Source of the DNA: Haliclona indistincta
Taxonomy: Eukaryota; Porifera; Demospongiae; Haplosclerida; Chalinidae
Direction of reading: 5' to 3'
DNA: 64,000 nt
Assembly (NCBI GenBank): GCA_964017065.1
Contig: OZ024785.1
Span: forward strand, 11,735,086 to 11,799,085
Below, one piece after another: positions 10,481-21,040 of the stretch. The position numbers and the translations under genes are program-made. Each line of letters starts with the position of its first letter. Position 1 is the stretch's first letter. Below the pieces are notes generated by a model, which worked only from the letters and a program-made list of their open reading frames with translations, was not told the origin of the DNA and made no database searches.

Positions 10481-10745
10481 CAAAACTCATTCAGAACATG
10501 GATGTAGGAATTGAGAAGATGCACTTTAGAGGCCACAAAGATGATTGGTGCCATCAGCATTGTGACCCAAACAGTTTTAATGAGTTAGAGAAGGTGCGCA
10601 TGGCTACAGCTATGAAAACTAAATTTATTATTCATTCCTACTAGGTCGACACAGAGATTTGTGAACAAACATTTCGTGGCTCTCCAAGAATTGTAGGATA
10701 ACCAAGCATATGAACAGAGAATATTTTCTGTTATAATTATTTACA
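10481..10745 (+). pseudogene. KDZ-like transposase C-terminal relic
   Basis: One segment reads EKMHFRGHKDDWCHQHCDP and ends FNELEK at a GT. A putative intron (about 10588-10645, ending CTACTAG) is followed by VDTEICEQTF, then in a shifted frame LSKNCRITKHMNREYFLL. The order His..WC..xCxP, T-x-CEQ-x-F, RITKHMN matches the C-terminal part of a family I associate with KDZ (Kyakuja-Dileera-Zisupton) transposases. One frameshift lies after CEQTF. Only the last portion survives. Confidence 0.5.
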
Positions 10746-10779
10746 GTGCATTAAATAGTGCAAAATTATTTGTAATTTT

Positions 10780-11238
10780 AAAAATTAAGTGTTTCCCATG
10801 CTGGGACAGTTGAGGAGGGTACAGATCTGTTGAAGTCCCAGTTCATGTAGATGATACTAGTGTGAGACACATCAGCCTCGTTTGCAACCCAGTGCTGATA
10901 CATGGAAGTGAAGATGCGCCTCACCGGTTGCCGCAACATGGTGATGCCCAAAGTATTCAAGACGTTGAAGAAGTGGAAGCTGATAGAAAGAGTGTAAGAA
11001 GAATTGGAGGAAGTGGATGAGATGAGATCGTGCGGCTACCGGGTGGAGGCACAGTCCATGGTAACATAACTATAAAAGAATGCAAAGAGATTGTTCGCAA
11101 CTTTATTTTCAGCCCACCTAGAGTCGAGGAGAGACGCCCAGAGAGTATAAAAACAACATTGCTGTGATGGTACAAGTAGTGTGGTGAGAGGGAGGAACGA
11201 GTTACCAATAACTGTGAGGCAATTGAACAGAGTCAGCT
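10780..11238. other. Degraded sequence between relics
   Basis: The plus strand has short coding-like fragments (HVDDTSVRHISLVCNPVL, ITIKECKEIVRNF) separated by stops. It is probably interior sequence of the BEL/Pao relic, but no domain can be named. Confidence 0.3.
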
Positions 11239-11274
11239 CTAGAAGAACCGCAATGACGGTTCGAAGATATATTC

Positions 11275-11538
11275 ATCCATCCATTTGACTGTCTGCGAAG
11301 TGTTTCCTTCTGAATGTCTTACCAAGCGCAAGCTCATGTCTGAGATTGCTAAGAACAATGATGTGCTTGGCTGGTTCTCTCCCTCTACAGTATGTATGGA
11401 GATCGTTCTGTAAAGAGTGTGGGAAAAGAAGATTGATTGGGACAAATTAGTTCCTCTTGAGATCATGGAAACATGGGAACAGTGGACATCTGAGCTTGCT
11501 GTACTCACCACCATTACCCCAAGTCGTCCAAAGTAACA
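11275..11538 (+). pseudogene. BEL/Pao pol relic
   Basis: The plus strand reads LTKRKLMSEIAKNNDVLGWF, SPSTVCMEIVL, stop, RVWEKKIDWDKLVPLEI and ETWEQWTSEL. In BEL/Pao polyproteins this region follows the reverse transcriptase and normally reads K-R-x-x-S-D-x-A-x-x-x-D-x-L-G-W-x-SP, then QxLWE, WD and W-x-x-WxxEL. The TAA sits where Gln is expected. RT and integrase cores are not visible nearby. The minus-strand open frame here is a shadow. Confidence 0.65.
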
Positions 11539-12129
11539 TCTATTCAACTACATGGTTTCAATAATTCCAAGTGTGTTTAAATTCCAAGTGTGCCAAGTGT
11601 ATTTAATATACTCTAGCTCACAAAAATGACTAACTTGGTTAAAAAAACCCACTAGAATGGTGAATCTAATGAAAAGTGGCATCATAGGTGGCATAGATTC
11701 ACATTGTCAAACTGCCGATAAGGCGCCAAGAAGTCGTGAAAAAAAATTACTCTTATGGTTATTGCTCTACAGAGATAATTTGAATGATAGAACAGAAATA
11801 AATATCGGTAATGCATCGCTGGTATTACAAAATTTTCAATGCAACTGCAACTGACCTGTAAACGGCGTTGTCACTGCATGCTGACGTCATTGTTGTGTTG
11901 CAGGGGAGCGATGTAACAAAATTATGAATCCTAAATTATAGGGAAAGTGCAGAAATATTTTTAAAAGCATTTAAAGGAATAAGTTATGCCGAACCAAAAA
12001 CGAGCAGCGAATTAATTTCGTCCGAGAGAATTACGCGTAAATAGAGGAAAGAATTTCTTTTCTTGTTGTAATAGACAGAAAAAGGCTGTAGTACTATGAC
12101 CAATCACAACATCACATTCCAAATTGCAT

Positions 12130-12690
12130 CAGATTACGAACAGTTCTGACAAGTAGTTGTGCGCAATGTCCTATGTGATTTGCCAGCAGCTCATAAAGTT
12201 TGTGGTTTTTTAAGCCATAGCTCAAACCATTGCTCGCGTTGCACAAAGAAGTTCCCTTACGATGAAGACTATGGCAAGCTGATTTCTTCTGGATTCGAAG
12301 TGCATCAGCCACGTACACAATGCGCTCACAAGGCAGCAGGAATTAGTTGGCTCGCAGCAACCACAAAGAAAGCTCGTGAAAAGGTTGAAACATACTTTGA
12401 CTGTATCCGATTTACCATTATAGATCCTACGTACAATCTTTTTCTGGGTACTGCGAAACACGTAATGAAGAATATTTGGCTTAAGAATGGTTTCATCCAG
12501 AAACAAAATAATGAGAAAATTCATGGTGTGGTAGAAAATGCATACGTTCCGTCATCTGTTGGTAGGTTACCTATTAAAATACTGTCTGGGTTTGTCTGGC
12601 TTCACTGCTGACCAATGCAAAAATTGGTCTCTACTATTTTCCCTGGTTTGTCTGTACGACATCTTGCCAGCTGAGCATATAGACCGGTTT
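12130..12690 (+). pseudogene. Tnp2/KDZ-type transposase fragment
   Basis: An open frame (12159-12611) contains CDLPAAHKVCGFLSHSSNHC, a CxxC pair, then a DCIRFTIIDPTYNLFLGTAK block. In this transposase family the last block normally reads D-P-M-H-N-L-F-L-G-T, so the His and Met are substituted. It continues VPSSVGRLPIKILSGF. A 10-bp near-duplication of TCTGGGTTTG around 12585 throws the frame, and FTADQCKNWSLLFSLVCLYD continues in another frame to about 12685. It is a truncated, frameshifted internal piece of a DNA transposon. Confidence 0.7.
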
Positions 12691-12783
12691 ACGCGCTAAT
12701 TTTGTACCGTAAATACACTGAATTGACGCGGCGTGACGTATTCATTCGCCCACACATCACCATTTTTTACGGCATATAGCACG

Positions 12784-13046
12784 ATGGAGTATGCTAGTTC
12801 ACTGCAGAGTCAGGATAAAGAGCGCTATGCTGAGAAGCTGGCGGTATTATGGTTCGAACACAGACTCCATTGACCCATTCGACATTCCTGACGACAAATG
12901 GGTTGATGATATCTTCTAGTGGCCCCCAGTGGAGTATGGCGATGTCTTCACTTACCTAGTAGATACACCAGGACAGTTCACTAGACTAATCAATTCAGAC
13001 AGTTCAGCTGTGTGGCGTGTGATAATGAATACCTCTTGTCGTCACT
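12784..13046 (+). pseudogene. Relic of a transposon-associated N-terminal domain
   Basis: Frames read MEYASSLQSQDKERYAEKL, then (shifted) DPFDIPDDKWVDDIF, a stop, and WPPVEYGDVFTYLVDTPGQF. The last block resembles a conserved N-terminal module of large cnidarian/sponge proteins carrying YqaJ-like or SWIM domains. No nuclease or SWIM region follows. Family assignment is tentative. Confidence 0.35.
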
Positions 13047-13161
13047 AGTATCACAATGTCACTATATCGCTTCAACTCAGTATCTAAAACTATAGTAACT
13101 ATACTGGAAAGATAGTTTGCACATCAACTAACTGAGGCGGCATTTATACATAGACGATTCA

Positions 13162-13228
13162 AGTAAAACGCTGTTGTAAAACGCTTTTCCAGTCGGCTAG
13201 AACAGCTGCGTTTTGCAGTGTTTACATG
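13162..13228. repeat. Imperfect hairpin with AAAACGC/GCGTTTT arms
   Basis: Two direct GTAAAACGC words (about 13164 and 13177) face GCTGCGTTTTGCAGTGTTTAC (about 13206-13226) across a short loop. It lies about 100 bp before the Myb/SANT ATG, so it may be a degraded transposon terminus. Confidence 0.4.
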
Positions 13229-13323
13229 TAGCCGCATTGATATCAAAACGTATTTCTCGAGTTATGCGCATTGTAGTCAGCCACGTTACATTTGGGTATG
13301 GTCCAACGTACGCACGTGGAGCT

Positions 13324-13596
13324 ATGGCGTCAAATAAGGCTACCAGAAAGAAAGAGTGCACGTGGACAAACGACGAAGCCGAGCTGTTACTAAACGTTAC
13401 CCATGACTATAAAATCAAGCATCTCACAGATGGGACGTGCTGGGAAAGTGTTCGTTTGAAGTATGGTGACATTCTCGACTTGTACAAAAAAGAACTCCCT
13501 AGAAATGAGGAAGAGGCTCAGCTCCATACTATTTTCCTGGCCTTAACACATTTTTTCATAATTGCAAACCAATGCCTGGTACACAAGCAGCAATAA
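13324..13596 (+). CDS. Myb/SANT-like DNA-binding protein, first exon or truncated
   Basis: From the ATG at 13324 the protein starts MASNKATRKKECTWTNDEAE, with LLLNVTHDYKIKHL and CWESVRLKYGDILDLYK. The spaced tryptophans and helical pattern fit the Myb/SANT-like trihelix domain found in many invertebrate transposon-linked genes. The open frame ends at 13596, shorter than expected, so the true 3' end may lie in a spliced exon. The ORF also extends upstream of the ATG without a stop. Context (a hairpin repeat upstream) hints at a former Harbinger-type element. Confidence 0.55.
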   Translation: MASNKATRKKECTWTNDEAELLLNVTHDYKIKHLTDGTCWESVRLKYGDILDLYKKELPRNEEEAQLHTIFLALTHFFIIANQCLVHKQQ

Positions 13597-13599
13597 CTT

Positions 13600-13855
13600 T
13601 ACTGTCAACCAGCAAAATCAGTCCAGATTTTCTACACACACTACAGAATGATGTGTGAACACTCATAGCAAACTTCAGTCCAATAGCAACTATAGTTACT
13701 TTTTCTGAACACAAAACATACTTGTTAACCACAAAACACAAAAGTGGCTCCTCTAGATTAAAAGCACTGTAGGACAAACTATCGTAAGGTTTGTACTATA
13801 ATTATACTTGTCGACATAATAATTTTTGTTTAAATTACTATTATTACAGGCTGTT
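13600..13855. other. Non-coding stretch
   Basis: AT-rich with no recognised gene. Minus-strand frames here are short and lack family motifs. Confidence 0.4.
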
Positions 13856-13859
13856 GATT

Positions 13860-13985
13860 CAGGAAGGAGGAGTGGGCATGGAAGGGAAGTGGGCATTGTC
13901 ATGGAAGGGAAGTGGGCATGGAAGGGAATTGGCAAGGCATTGGCATGGAAGGGAAGTGGGCAGGAAGGAGGAGTGGGCATTGTCT
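13860..13985. repeat. Short minisatellite of GTGGGCATGGAAGGGAA units
   Basis: At least five imperfect copies of GTGGGCATGGAAGGGAA (or its CAGGAAGGAGGA variant) are arranged head to tail. Open frames on both strands (13753-14050) are translations of this repeat. Confidence 0.85.
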
Positions 13986-14059
13986 ACTTTTCTTTGATTT
14001 GTGTTATTTTTGTCTGATGTTGCATATTTCAGAGACTTTAAAGAAAGCACTGAGAATTA

Positions 14060-15280
14060 TTGAATTCTCGAATTCTCGATGGTCTAGATCAACTTCTTCA
14101 AGCGCACAATATCATCCGTCTGGCAAGTATCAACACCAGAAAAAATGCCGACCTGCCACATTACATTCTAATCGGTGAGTCCGGGTATTATCTGTACTGC
14201 AAAGCCACACAAAATCAGAAGATACTGGCTGCTGACAAGTTATCTGAACTAGGTCCAACGGTCATACCATCTTCCAAGAAGACACAAACTCTTTTCTCTG
14301 GCCGCACTTTAGTCAGCCGTGCTGATCTTTCTCGAGCTCTCCGTCATGCCAAGCATAGCGATAACTGCATATGGCATGAAATCTCGAAATGTCCTCGATC
14401 ATCTTGGCAACTTGCCTCTTTCCTGAGACAGATCCGTAACATCGCGCTATGACATTGGCCTAAACTATTCATCTGATGATGTTCCGCTGATTGCACTCAC
14501 CCAATGGGGATGTAACTGTGACGGTGCACAGGTGCCTATGCTGAACCAGCACGTGGGGTCAGTTAAATACACCGTGCACGCCTTACAATCCGATTGCAAA
14601 ATGGTTGTTTATCCTCGAGTTTAAAGCCCAACTGCCTGGTGGGTATGCTATGCCTAAGACCATCGAAGCCTTTCGTAACAGAATGGATGAAGTGTACAAC
14701 TGCATCACCCGACTGAGCAACACCAGCCGCCATAACTATCAATTACTTATCGGCTACAGAGCAGAGCTCACTATCAAGACTAATTTGCCCTTAGCTCGAG
14801 TAAAAACCGCTGTGGCTCCTCTTTTCTGCAATCCGTGTCCAAAAGACTGCTACATAGCTGTTCAAGTACCCGTGTCTTCTTTGTTGATCAAGCAATTCAA
14901 TTTCATGGCAACGTCATCGCCCGCCGTATTGTTACTGGCAGATCAGCTAACGACATTACTCTCCTTCAAAAGAAAGCAATGGCTACTATGTTCAACCAGC
15001 CAGGCATTTGGTCAGGTCGCTGGGAGATGTTTCTTGATGTCAAAGGAATTGCAGCACCAAATACACCTGGTCCTCTGACGCCAAAGCCACGACCAACACC
15101 AATCCGAGCCGCCGTTCGATCTTCACCACCAGCTAAGCGGTCTCGCCTGCCAACTTCATCGGCTGTTCAATGCACTTCAAAACCTGGGCCATCTAGAACT
15201 CCTCCTTCTTATCTCAGTTCCAAGCCAGGTCCTTCTCGAGCTTTGATCATGCTAATACATGTAGCTTGCAGCTATGCAGG
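14060..15280 (+). pseudogene. Unknown gene with several frameshifts
   Basis: Coding-like text continues across frames: 14060-14452 (LDQLLQAHNIIRLASINTRK; PHYILIGESGYYLYCKA), about 14451-14630 (DVPLIALTQWGCNCDGAQVP), 14605 onward (IEAFRNRMDEVYNCITRLS; YQLLIGYRAELTIK), then 14835-15284 (FFVDQAIQFHGNVIARRIV; GIWSGRWEMFLDVKGI), ending in a proline/serine-rich tail (PPAKRSRLPTSSA) with KPGPSR repeats. At least three frame changes without intron signals suggest a decayed single-exon gene of about 400 residues. The basic, proline-rich tail suggests a nucleic-acid-linked protein. I do not recognise the family. Confidence 0.45.
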
Positions 15281-15395
15281 CTGAAAGTACAATGTGCAAG
15301 TCATGCATGGCCGCCGAGGGTTTTGTGAAATCTGTTCATTTATATTATAATAGGACCCTCGACTCTTACAGCTTATTACGGCTGTAAGGAGTGTT

Positions 15396-16213
15396 ATGAA
15401 ATTCGGGTGCTACAATGGACACGTTAAGCAACTATCAGCAAATATGGTCTCTCTCTTGCGAACATACGTTATCTGCACCAAGCATAATGTTCGCATGAAT
15501 GTGTGAGTTTTGATTTCAGTTTCCACTGTAGTGATGTAAATATTTTATGGCACAGCTTCAGCCCATCCAGATCAACCGAGGTTGGAGGTGTGGTTACTAA
15601 AATTGGCTTTAAGCCAGCGCAAGCACAAGATGAGGATATTGAGATAAAGCTAGTGAAAGTAGGTGTAATACTAGGATGAAGTAAATTTTGTCATTTCGTT
15701 TTAGGGTTATCCTGATCTCTCAGTTCTAGTGGAAGAAGAGCCATACCTGTTCCTAGCCATTGGAGAGGTAAAGGCTTCGGCTGACACTGCTACTTTATGT
15801 ATGCATTTTTATGTGTACAGAATAAAAAGAAAAGGAAGTTGACATGGAGAGAGGCGAAAGACAGTGTACCAGCTGACACCTCCAGTGAAATAGGCCAGCT
15901 TATGCTATATCTAGTGGCAACCCATTTCAAGAGATTTTCAGTCAGTAAAAAACACAATATTCCACTTTACATGAAAGATATGAAAGTAAGCATGTAAACC
16001 GCTAATCAGACTTAGTCATGTGTGTGTTTGTTCATTGTTTAGTTTCAACAAGTCATTGCTGATATGTTCAGCACAGGTGATCCCATGGAGTACAAGCTAT
16101 CCCTGTATGTAACCCCTCCTGTTACAATTGCTGAAGGACTCTCTAAGTCCGTTGAGGTGTTACACAAAATTCTATCAATGAGCATTGAGAAAGGAGGAAC
16201 CCAAGCAACCTGA
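15396..16213 (+). CDS. Five-exon gene with PD-(D/E)XK-like nuclease motif
   Basis: Exons 15396-15502, 15556-15658, 15705-15767, 15821-15985 and 16043-16213 join in frame across four GT..AG introns of 46-57 bp and give an uninterrupted 202-residue protein. After splicing, GYPDLSVLVEEE is followed by FLAIGENK. The Asp and the E-N-K triad after a hydrophobic strand fit the D..ExK core of PD-(D/E)XK nucleases. EIGQLMLYLVATH then gives the Q-x3-Y-type helix seen in several such families. The N-terminus has CTKHNVRMNVF and the C-terminus a helical SKSVEVLHKILSM. The nuclease role is inferred; a lineage-specific family of unknown function is the alternative. A second, degraded module follows at 16480-16912. 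Confidence 0.55.
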
Positions 16214-16219
16214 GAACTC

Positions 16220-16405
16220 TTGGGGATGGCTGACATGAGTTGCTGGTCTCTCAAGGAATGCCCTATGTGTAGCTATAAGCAATCAAAGAGTACTTTAATG
16301 AAAAAGCTGGAGGAGGTGGATTTTGGTTATATTAAATTAGGGCAAGTTCCTGAAGAACCGGTAAGAGGAATTCTATTCTCAATTAAGCCCTTGGTTTTAT
16401 CATGA
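16220..16405 (+). CDS. Hypothetical exon with Cys pair
   Basis: The frame contains MADMSCWSLKECPMCSYK and LEEVDFGYIKLGQVPEEP, then reaches a stop. CPMC is a possible zinc-ligand pair. It lies between the PD-(D/E)XK-like gene and its second module and may be a 3' exon of either. Unknown family. Confidence 0.3.
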   Translation: MGMADMSCWSLKECPMCSYKQSKSTLMKKLEEVDFGYIKLGQVPEEPVRGILFSIKPLVLS

Positions 16406-16495
16406 TCTTCAATCCAGCCAAGGAAGTTAAGTGCTTTTTTAAAGCATGCGGCGCTGGCTTCCCAACATCAGTTTGCTAATGGTAATGCGAAGGTG

Positions 16496-16912
16496 ATGAT
16501 GCTGATGTTGCTAAATACCATCCATGAAAACTGGCTGTGCAAGAAGCACTACAACTATGTACACATGTGAGTTGGTTTACATATCAACCACCTCAATTAG
16601 GTATGTCTTTTGTTCAGTGATCTTCCTGGGACATATCGTGAGGATGGTGGTGTGCAATGCACACTCATAAGAGAGGATAATTTCTTAGTATCACTAGCAG
16701 TAAGTACTGATAGTTTATGTAAAGTTTTCTTTTTCATTTTTCAAACACTAGCCGTGGTAGTGCACTATTGTTTGTACCAGTAATATTATGTTGTGCACAC
16801 TAGGGTTGCCCTGACCTCACAGTATCAACCATCAAAAACGTCATTTTGAATATTGGACAAAAGGACAAGGCAGACCCTGACCTAAACAGTACATTCAAGA
16901 GTAAAGAGTGAA
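16496..16912 (+). pseudogene. Second, degraded module related to the upstream gene
   Basis: Segments LLNTIHENWLCKKHYNY, then DLPGTYREDGGVQCTLIRED, then after an intron-like gap (about 16701-16803) GCPDLTVSTIKNVILNIGQK repeat the order of the upstream gene (CTKH.., a GG-V stretch, GYPDLSV.., IGENK). The ExK position reads GQKDK, so the putative catalytic Glu is lost. Introns appear in the same places. It is probably a tandem or dispersed duplicate that has lost activity. Confidence 0.35.
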
Positions 16913-16914
16913 TA

Positions 16915-17580
16915 TCAGAGCATCGCGCAACCACTTAACGTCTAACTGAGCACCAAACACAGAGAAACATATTTGTGAACAGTTGTATACTCACTGAACA
17001 TGTGTTATCTCGCGTGAAAATAGTACTTATGCCATCTATGCTGCACCCTGCCCCACCAGCCTAAGCTGATCCTGACTGAGCACGAGCATGAGGTCGAATA
17101 CAGCAATTTCAGGGATCCGAAACTAAAATTTAGCCCAATGCCAAATGTATTACGTGATGTCATACCCTCTGATACAATGCGCGTTTCGCCTATGGTGGAC
17201 CAGCCTACATGCTGTTGCTGCTCTCTAGCGACTCACATGCGCATGGCGCTCCAACCTAGTTTGCTGGCAAGGAGATTAGACACTTTCTTCACACATGTTT
17301 GATAGGTTTATGTGTCAATATAGGTGCTGGATGAAGCTCTGTAGTGGGGTAAGTGAAGTAACCCTCCTCGTCATCACCATTCTCTTAGACAGGACATGTC
17401 TTCCACCTCAGCCTCCTATTCATCTACTTACTCTCGTCTTCACGATTCCACCTTACAGCACTTCCTGTTTGCTTATATACTGACACACTTTCTCACCACT
17501 TATCTCTACTTGTCTACATGGCCACTGTCCTCTGCACATGTCATCTTTTTGTTTAAACTTTTTTCCACGAAGCTATTTCT
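16915..17580. other. No gene recognised
   Basis: Short frames only. CT-rich coding-like text from about 17395 probably belongs to the LINE fragment that follows. Confidence 0.35.
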
Positions 17581-17589
17581 TAAACCAGC

Positions 17590-18192
17590 TTTATTAGACG
17601 AACTCTATCCCCTAATATATCTATCTCCACTAAAAAAACTCTTTACTTATCTCTTGTGAGATCTCATTTGTCCTTCTGTTCTCAAGTTTGGCATCCATAC
17701 TTAACTAAACATATTATCCAACTTGAAAGAATCCAAAGGAAAGCTACTAAGTACATTCTGCAAGGGTCTTCCTACTCTGACTATCGCCAAAGACTCGTAT
17801 CTTTGAACCTACTTCCGCTTATGTATTGGTTCGATTTGCAAGACATTATGTTTCTAGTGAAGAGCTTCAAAACTCCATCTGACAATTTTGATCCTCTCTC
17901 GTACGTTTCATTTGTTTCTAACAATACTCGTTCCTCATCCTCTGGTAAACTTGTTCATAAGTTCTCCAAAACTTCATTTTCACGTCATTTTTATTTCAAT
18001 CGAGTCGTTAGACTTTGGAATTCACTACCTCGAATTGACCTCTCATTATCTGTCATCTCTATTAAAAATATTATTATTGAGGAGTTTTGGTCTCATTTCT
18101 ATACTCATTTCATCTCTGACCTTCCTTGTACATATCATTTCCTCTGTCCATGTAACAGATGTGTAGGTCTAGGTTTTTCCTCTAATTATTAA
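17590..18192 (+). pseudogene. 5'-truncated LINE, C-terminal region of ORF2
   Basis: The 178-codon frame 17656-18192 reads RSHLSFCSQVWHPYLTKHI, QLERIQRKATKYILQ, SLNLLPLMYWFDLQDIMFLV and FFNRVVRLWNSLP-type text (YFNRVVRLWNSLPRIDLSL). This is the region downstream of the reverse-transcriptase core in jockey/CR1-like non-LTR retrotransposons. Upstream, STKKTLYLSLV continues the homology in another frame, so a frameshift lies near 17650. The catalytic RT and endonuclease are missing, as expected for 5' truncation. It ends in C-rich CPCNRC and AT-rich 3' sequence. Confidence 0.85.
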
Positions 18193-18199
18193 TTAAACC

Positions 18200-19185
18200 C
18201 TCCCAGTAGCATTACTTTTTGTAATGTTTACTGTCAGCCATTTTCTCCTTTCACTAATTCTCATTTGTTGTATCAGTATGTTTTATATGGCTGTAAAGTT
18301 ATTACATTTACTTACAATAGCCTTTTCTTCTAAATAACCTTACTCATAATTATGGCCTTAGGCATCTGGTCATACATCATCAGTCATAGACATGTCATAG
18401 ACATTTAGACATTCAGTCATAGACACTACCAGAAGGCATTCTCACTGCTGGCATGATATGTTTACTTTTGTTGAGATTTTATTCAAGGTATGTTTCTCTC
18501 AGGTTTTTATTCTGAGAATGGAAGTAATGCCAGAAGGAAGGAAGAGACAGCATACTTGCTGTTCCTCGATCTACTGCATGACATAGAAGGTAGATATAAT
18601 ATTGTTTGCGTGACTTAAAGCTACAATGTGGAGCGATTATTACAATTTATAGTGATTATTTATTTCACAGTATGTAATTATTTCTGTTTATATGGCAAGG
18701 AAATGGCTGTGTCGTTGTCAGATATTTTGGGTTTCTTCACTGGAGCAGACCATCCACCTCCATGTGGTATTTCCTGTACCAGCCGCTCTATACTTTAACA
18801 ATAATGCAGTGCTTGCTACAGCATCTACATGTGTCATCACATTAACTCTTCCTACAAAGGATGCAAACAACCCTACATCATTCCGAAAAAAGATAATCCT
18901 CTCTTTCAAACACAATCATTTTGGCAGACAGTAGCCAGATTAATGTTTTCACATGAACTTCACTGCTGACATAATAATATTAATTTCATAGACATAATTA
19001 TTTATGACAGACATAATATTTATCGCTGTTTGCTGCCTGTATACTACTATCATACCTGCTTGTGATCATCATACATAATAAGATGTGCATACATCTGCAA
19101 TTTATTGTTATCAAACTGAAATTTCTTATTATTTTTGTTATTGCCTACGTCTGAGCTGTTGTATGCATGTATTCAGCAACTTACA
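18200..19185. other. Mainly non-coding; one weak exon-like frame
   Basis: The early part may be the 3' UTR of the LINE fragment. A frame at 18692-18934 (TIHLHVVFPVPAALYFNNNA) has protein-like composition with a splice-like context, but matches nothing I recognise. Confidence 0.35.
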
Positions 19186-19199
19186 TGGTGCAGTCACTA

Positions 19200-19480
19200 A
19201 ACGATGAGTTAACTTCAAGGCAACTGTGTGATCTAGTGGAGGATCGTTGACCTGACATTAAAGTGTCGCTGGCACAACCTACAAAAGAGCAAGAAAGGAT
19301 TTGGGATGGGTAGCTACCCGTCCAAAGTATTGTCAGCTAATTAGAGAGGCCAATCAAAACAAGAGACTGCTTTGGTGTGAAGAGTGAGGGAAAAGGACAA
19401 GTTTGAGAATGTAGTATGGACTGATGAGTGTTCTGTCAGGTTCATCGGGTATTACATACACACTGCAGGCACAAGAGGCA
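19200..19480 (+). pseudogene. Tc1/mariner-like transposase relic
   Basis: Plus-strand text reads LGWVATRPKYCQLIREANQN and KRLLWCEE, then after a stop and shift FENVVWTDECSVRFIG. This matches the HTH-to-catalytic transition of Tc1/mariner-like transposases, where VWTDE carries the first catalytic Asp. The remaining two acidic residues are not found. Multiple stops. It is not the same copy type as the intact element at 45008-47411. Confidence 0.6.
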
Positions 19481-19529
19481 TTAATAGCCATGGAAAAAAC
19501 TTCCGGCTTACATAGTAAATTGCCTCGTT

Positions 19530-19860
19530 GCTGCTGGATATGACACTCTACCAGTAATCGCTAGTATCAACACCAGCAAAGAGCCAGGCAATACTCTCGA
19601 GGAGATAGAACATTTTATAAACAGTGAGTACCCTGAAGATTGCCAGTCTTTACATACACAAAATTCGAGGAATTGTAAATTTCTGCCTGGCCACCGACAG
19701 CTCATCGACCAGTTTGTGAAAGATTTATAACCTGCAGTAGTCAGTACGAACACGACTAAAGCTGAGAGAAAAACGAAAAAGCAGTACAAATCTTGTTCAG
19801 TGTCAAAACTAGAAACCACATGTATCACGGAAGAGGAGAGTGCTGGTCTGCATGGGGCTA
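19530..19860 (+). pseudogene. Unidentified coding-like fragment
   Basis: Frames contain NTLEEIEHFINSEYPEDCQS, KFLPGHRQLIDQFVKDL, a stop, then a Thr/Lys/Ser-rich stretch. The FLPGHRxLI phrase occurs, as I recall, in large transposon-type proteins of cnidarians, but I cannot name the domain. Confidence 0.25.
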
Positions 19861-20339
19861 CTTTAGGGAAGTTGGATGGGTATAATTCTTTTATTTGAGT
19901 GTAATTATGGCCTATTGAAGACTTTGGGGATTACTTTTGTCGTTTGCAAGCTTACAGTAAGGGAAATTGCAGGAAGAATAGTTTACACCGACAGAGCTGA
20001 TCACGTGACAGGCAGTATCGGCATGTGATCACTTTGAAGATTGTTCCAACTTTTGTATGAACATGGGGAAAAGTTTTCACCATTAAATTTGTGCTAGCTG
20101 TGCAAGTTGGATTTCAACAAGATGCATGTGACACTAAAAAATAGCTTAGATACAATGGACGTAATCTATTTCCTAAAGCTGAGATATCAGATCAGTAGAT
20201 TGTTAGTATTTTTGTATTCCTGGTATACATCGATAGCACAATAATCTGTTTTACTACCATGCAGGTTCCCTCGATGGCTACCCCTGACCGAAGATATCGA
20301 TGATGTCGAAAACTAAGAGACCAGTCAACGCAGTACTAG

Positions 20340-20730
20340 CTACAGCGTTAGGAATGTCTTCTAACTGCTACTCTTCTCCAACAGCTTCAATGGGCACTGG
20401 CCCTGCCTCTTCACCTAGTATGCATCCTTCACCGATCCAATGTATCCACCATATGTAATGCAGCCCCTACTTACCCATGGTACTATAATTACCCATCATT
20501 CTATCCCACTTCTCTTTTTCCACCACAATCTTCTCTTTCACAGCAGCACCAGCCAGCAACGTCCTCTTATGTCCTTTCTTTTGTTTCTTGTAATTGTTTT
20601 GGTTGCAAGAACAAATACGGGAAGAATTTACAGCCACCTGCCGACTTTTGCATCAGAACTCAAGACTGGACAAAATTCGTCGACTGTTCTCATTTATCAT
20701 TGTATCTTACTATCTTATGATTTAAGACCG
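20340..20730 (+). pseudogene. Pro/Gln-rich plus Cys-motif transposon fragment
   Basis: One frame reads AAPTYPWYYNYPSFYPTSLF, PPQSSLSQQHQPATSSY, then CNCFGCKNKYGKNLQPPADF and CIRTQDWTKFVDCS. A low-complexity P/Q/Y-rich linker before C-x-C-x2-C-x(n)-P-P-x-D-x-C-I-R resembles the C-terminal module of transposon-derived proteins in corals and sponges. No start or neighbouring domain is found. Confidence 0.35.
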
Positions 20731-21040
20731 TTCGATCTTGGCATGTGTGAGCTTGTTTCATTGTTTTTGAAATTTTATTCATTATTGTGCACTCTATAAT
20801 AAGATTCAGTACTGTTATTTTGTTTTGAGTCAATTGGGATAATGTCTTTATCCGCCTGCATCTGCTTCTAGTCCTAACAGCTTATGGATATTGTGTACTA
20901 TTATACAGAGGTGATTCCCAGTTAGAAGATGATATTGATATTTTTCATTCACTTACTTCATACCAACCTCGTAAAGTAGAAGATAAGGAAGAAGAGGATG
21001 AAGGTGTAGCTACAGAAGATGAAGCTACAGAAGATGGTTT

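Noticed and set aside
12112..12524. Minus-strand ORFs over the Tnp2-like fragment
   Set aside because: The plus strand carries the recognisable family text; the minus frames show none.
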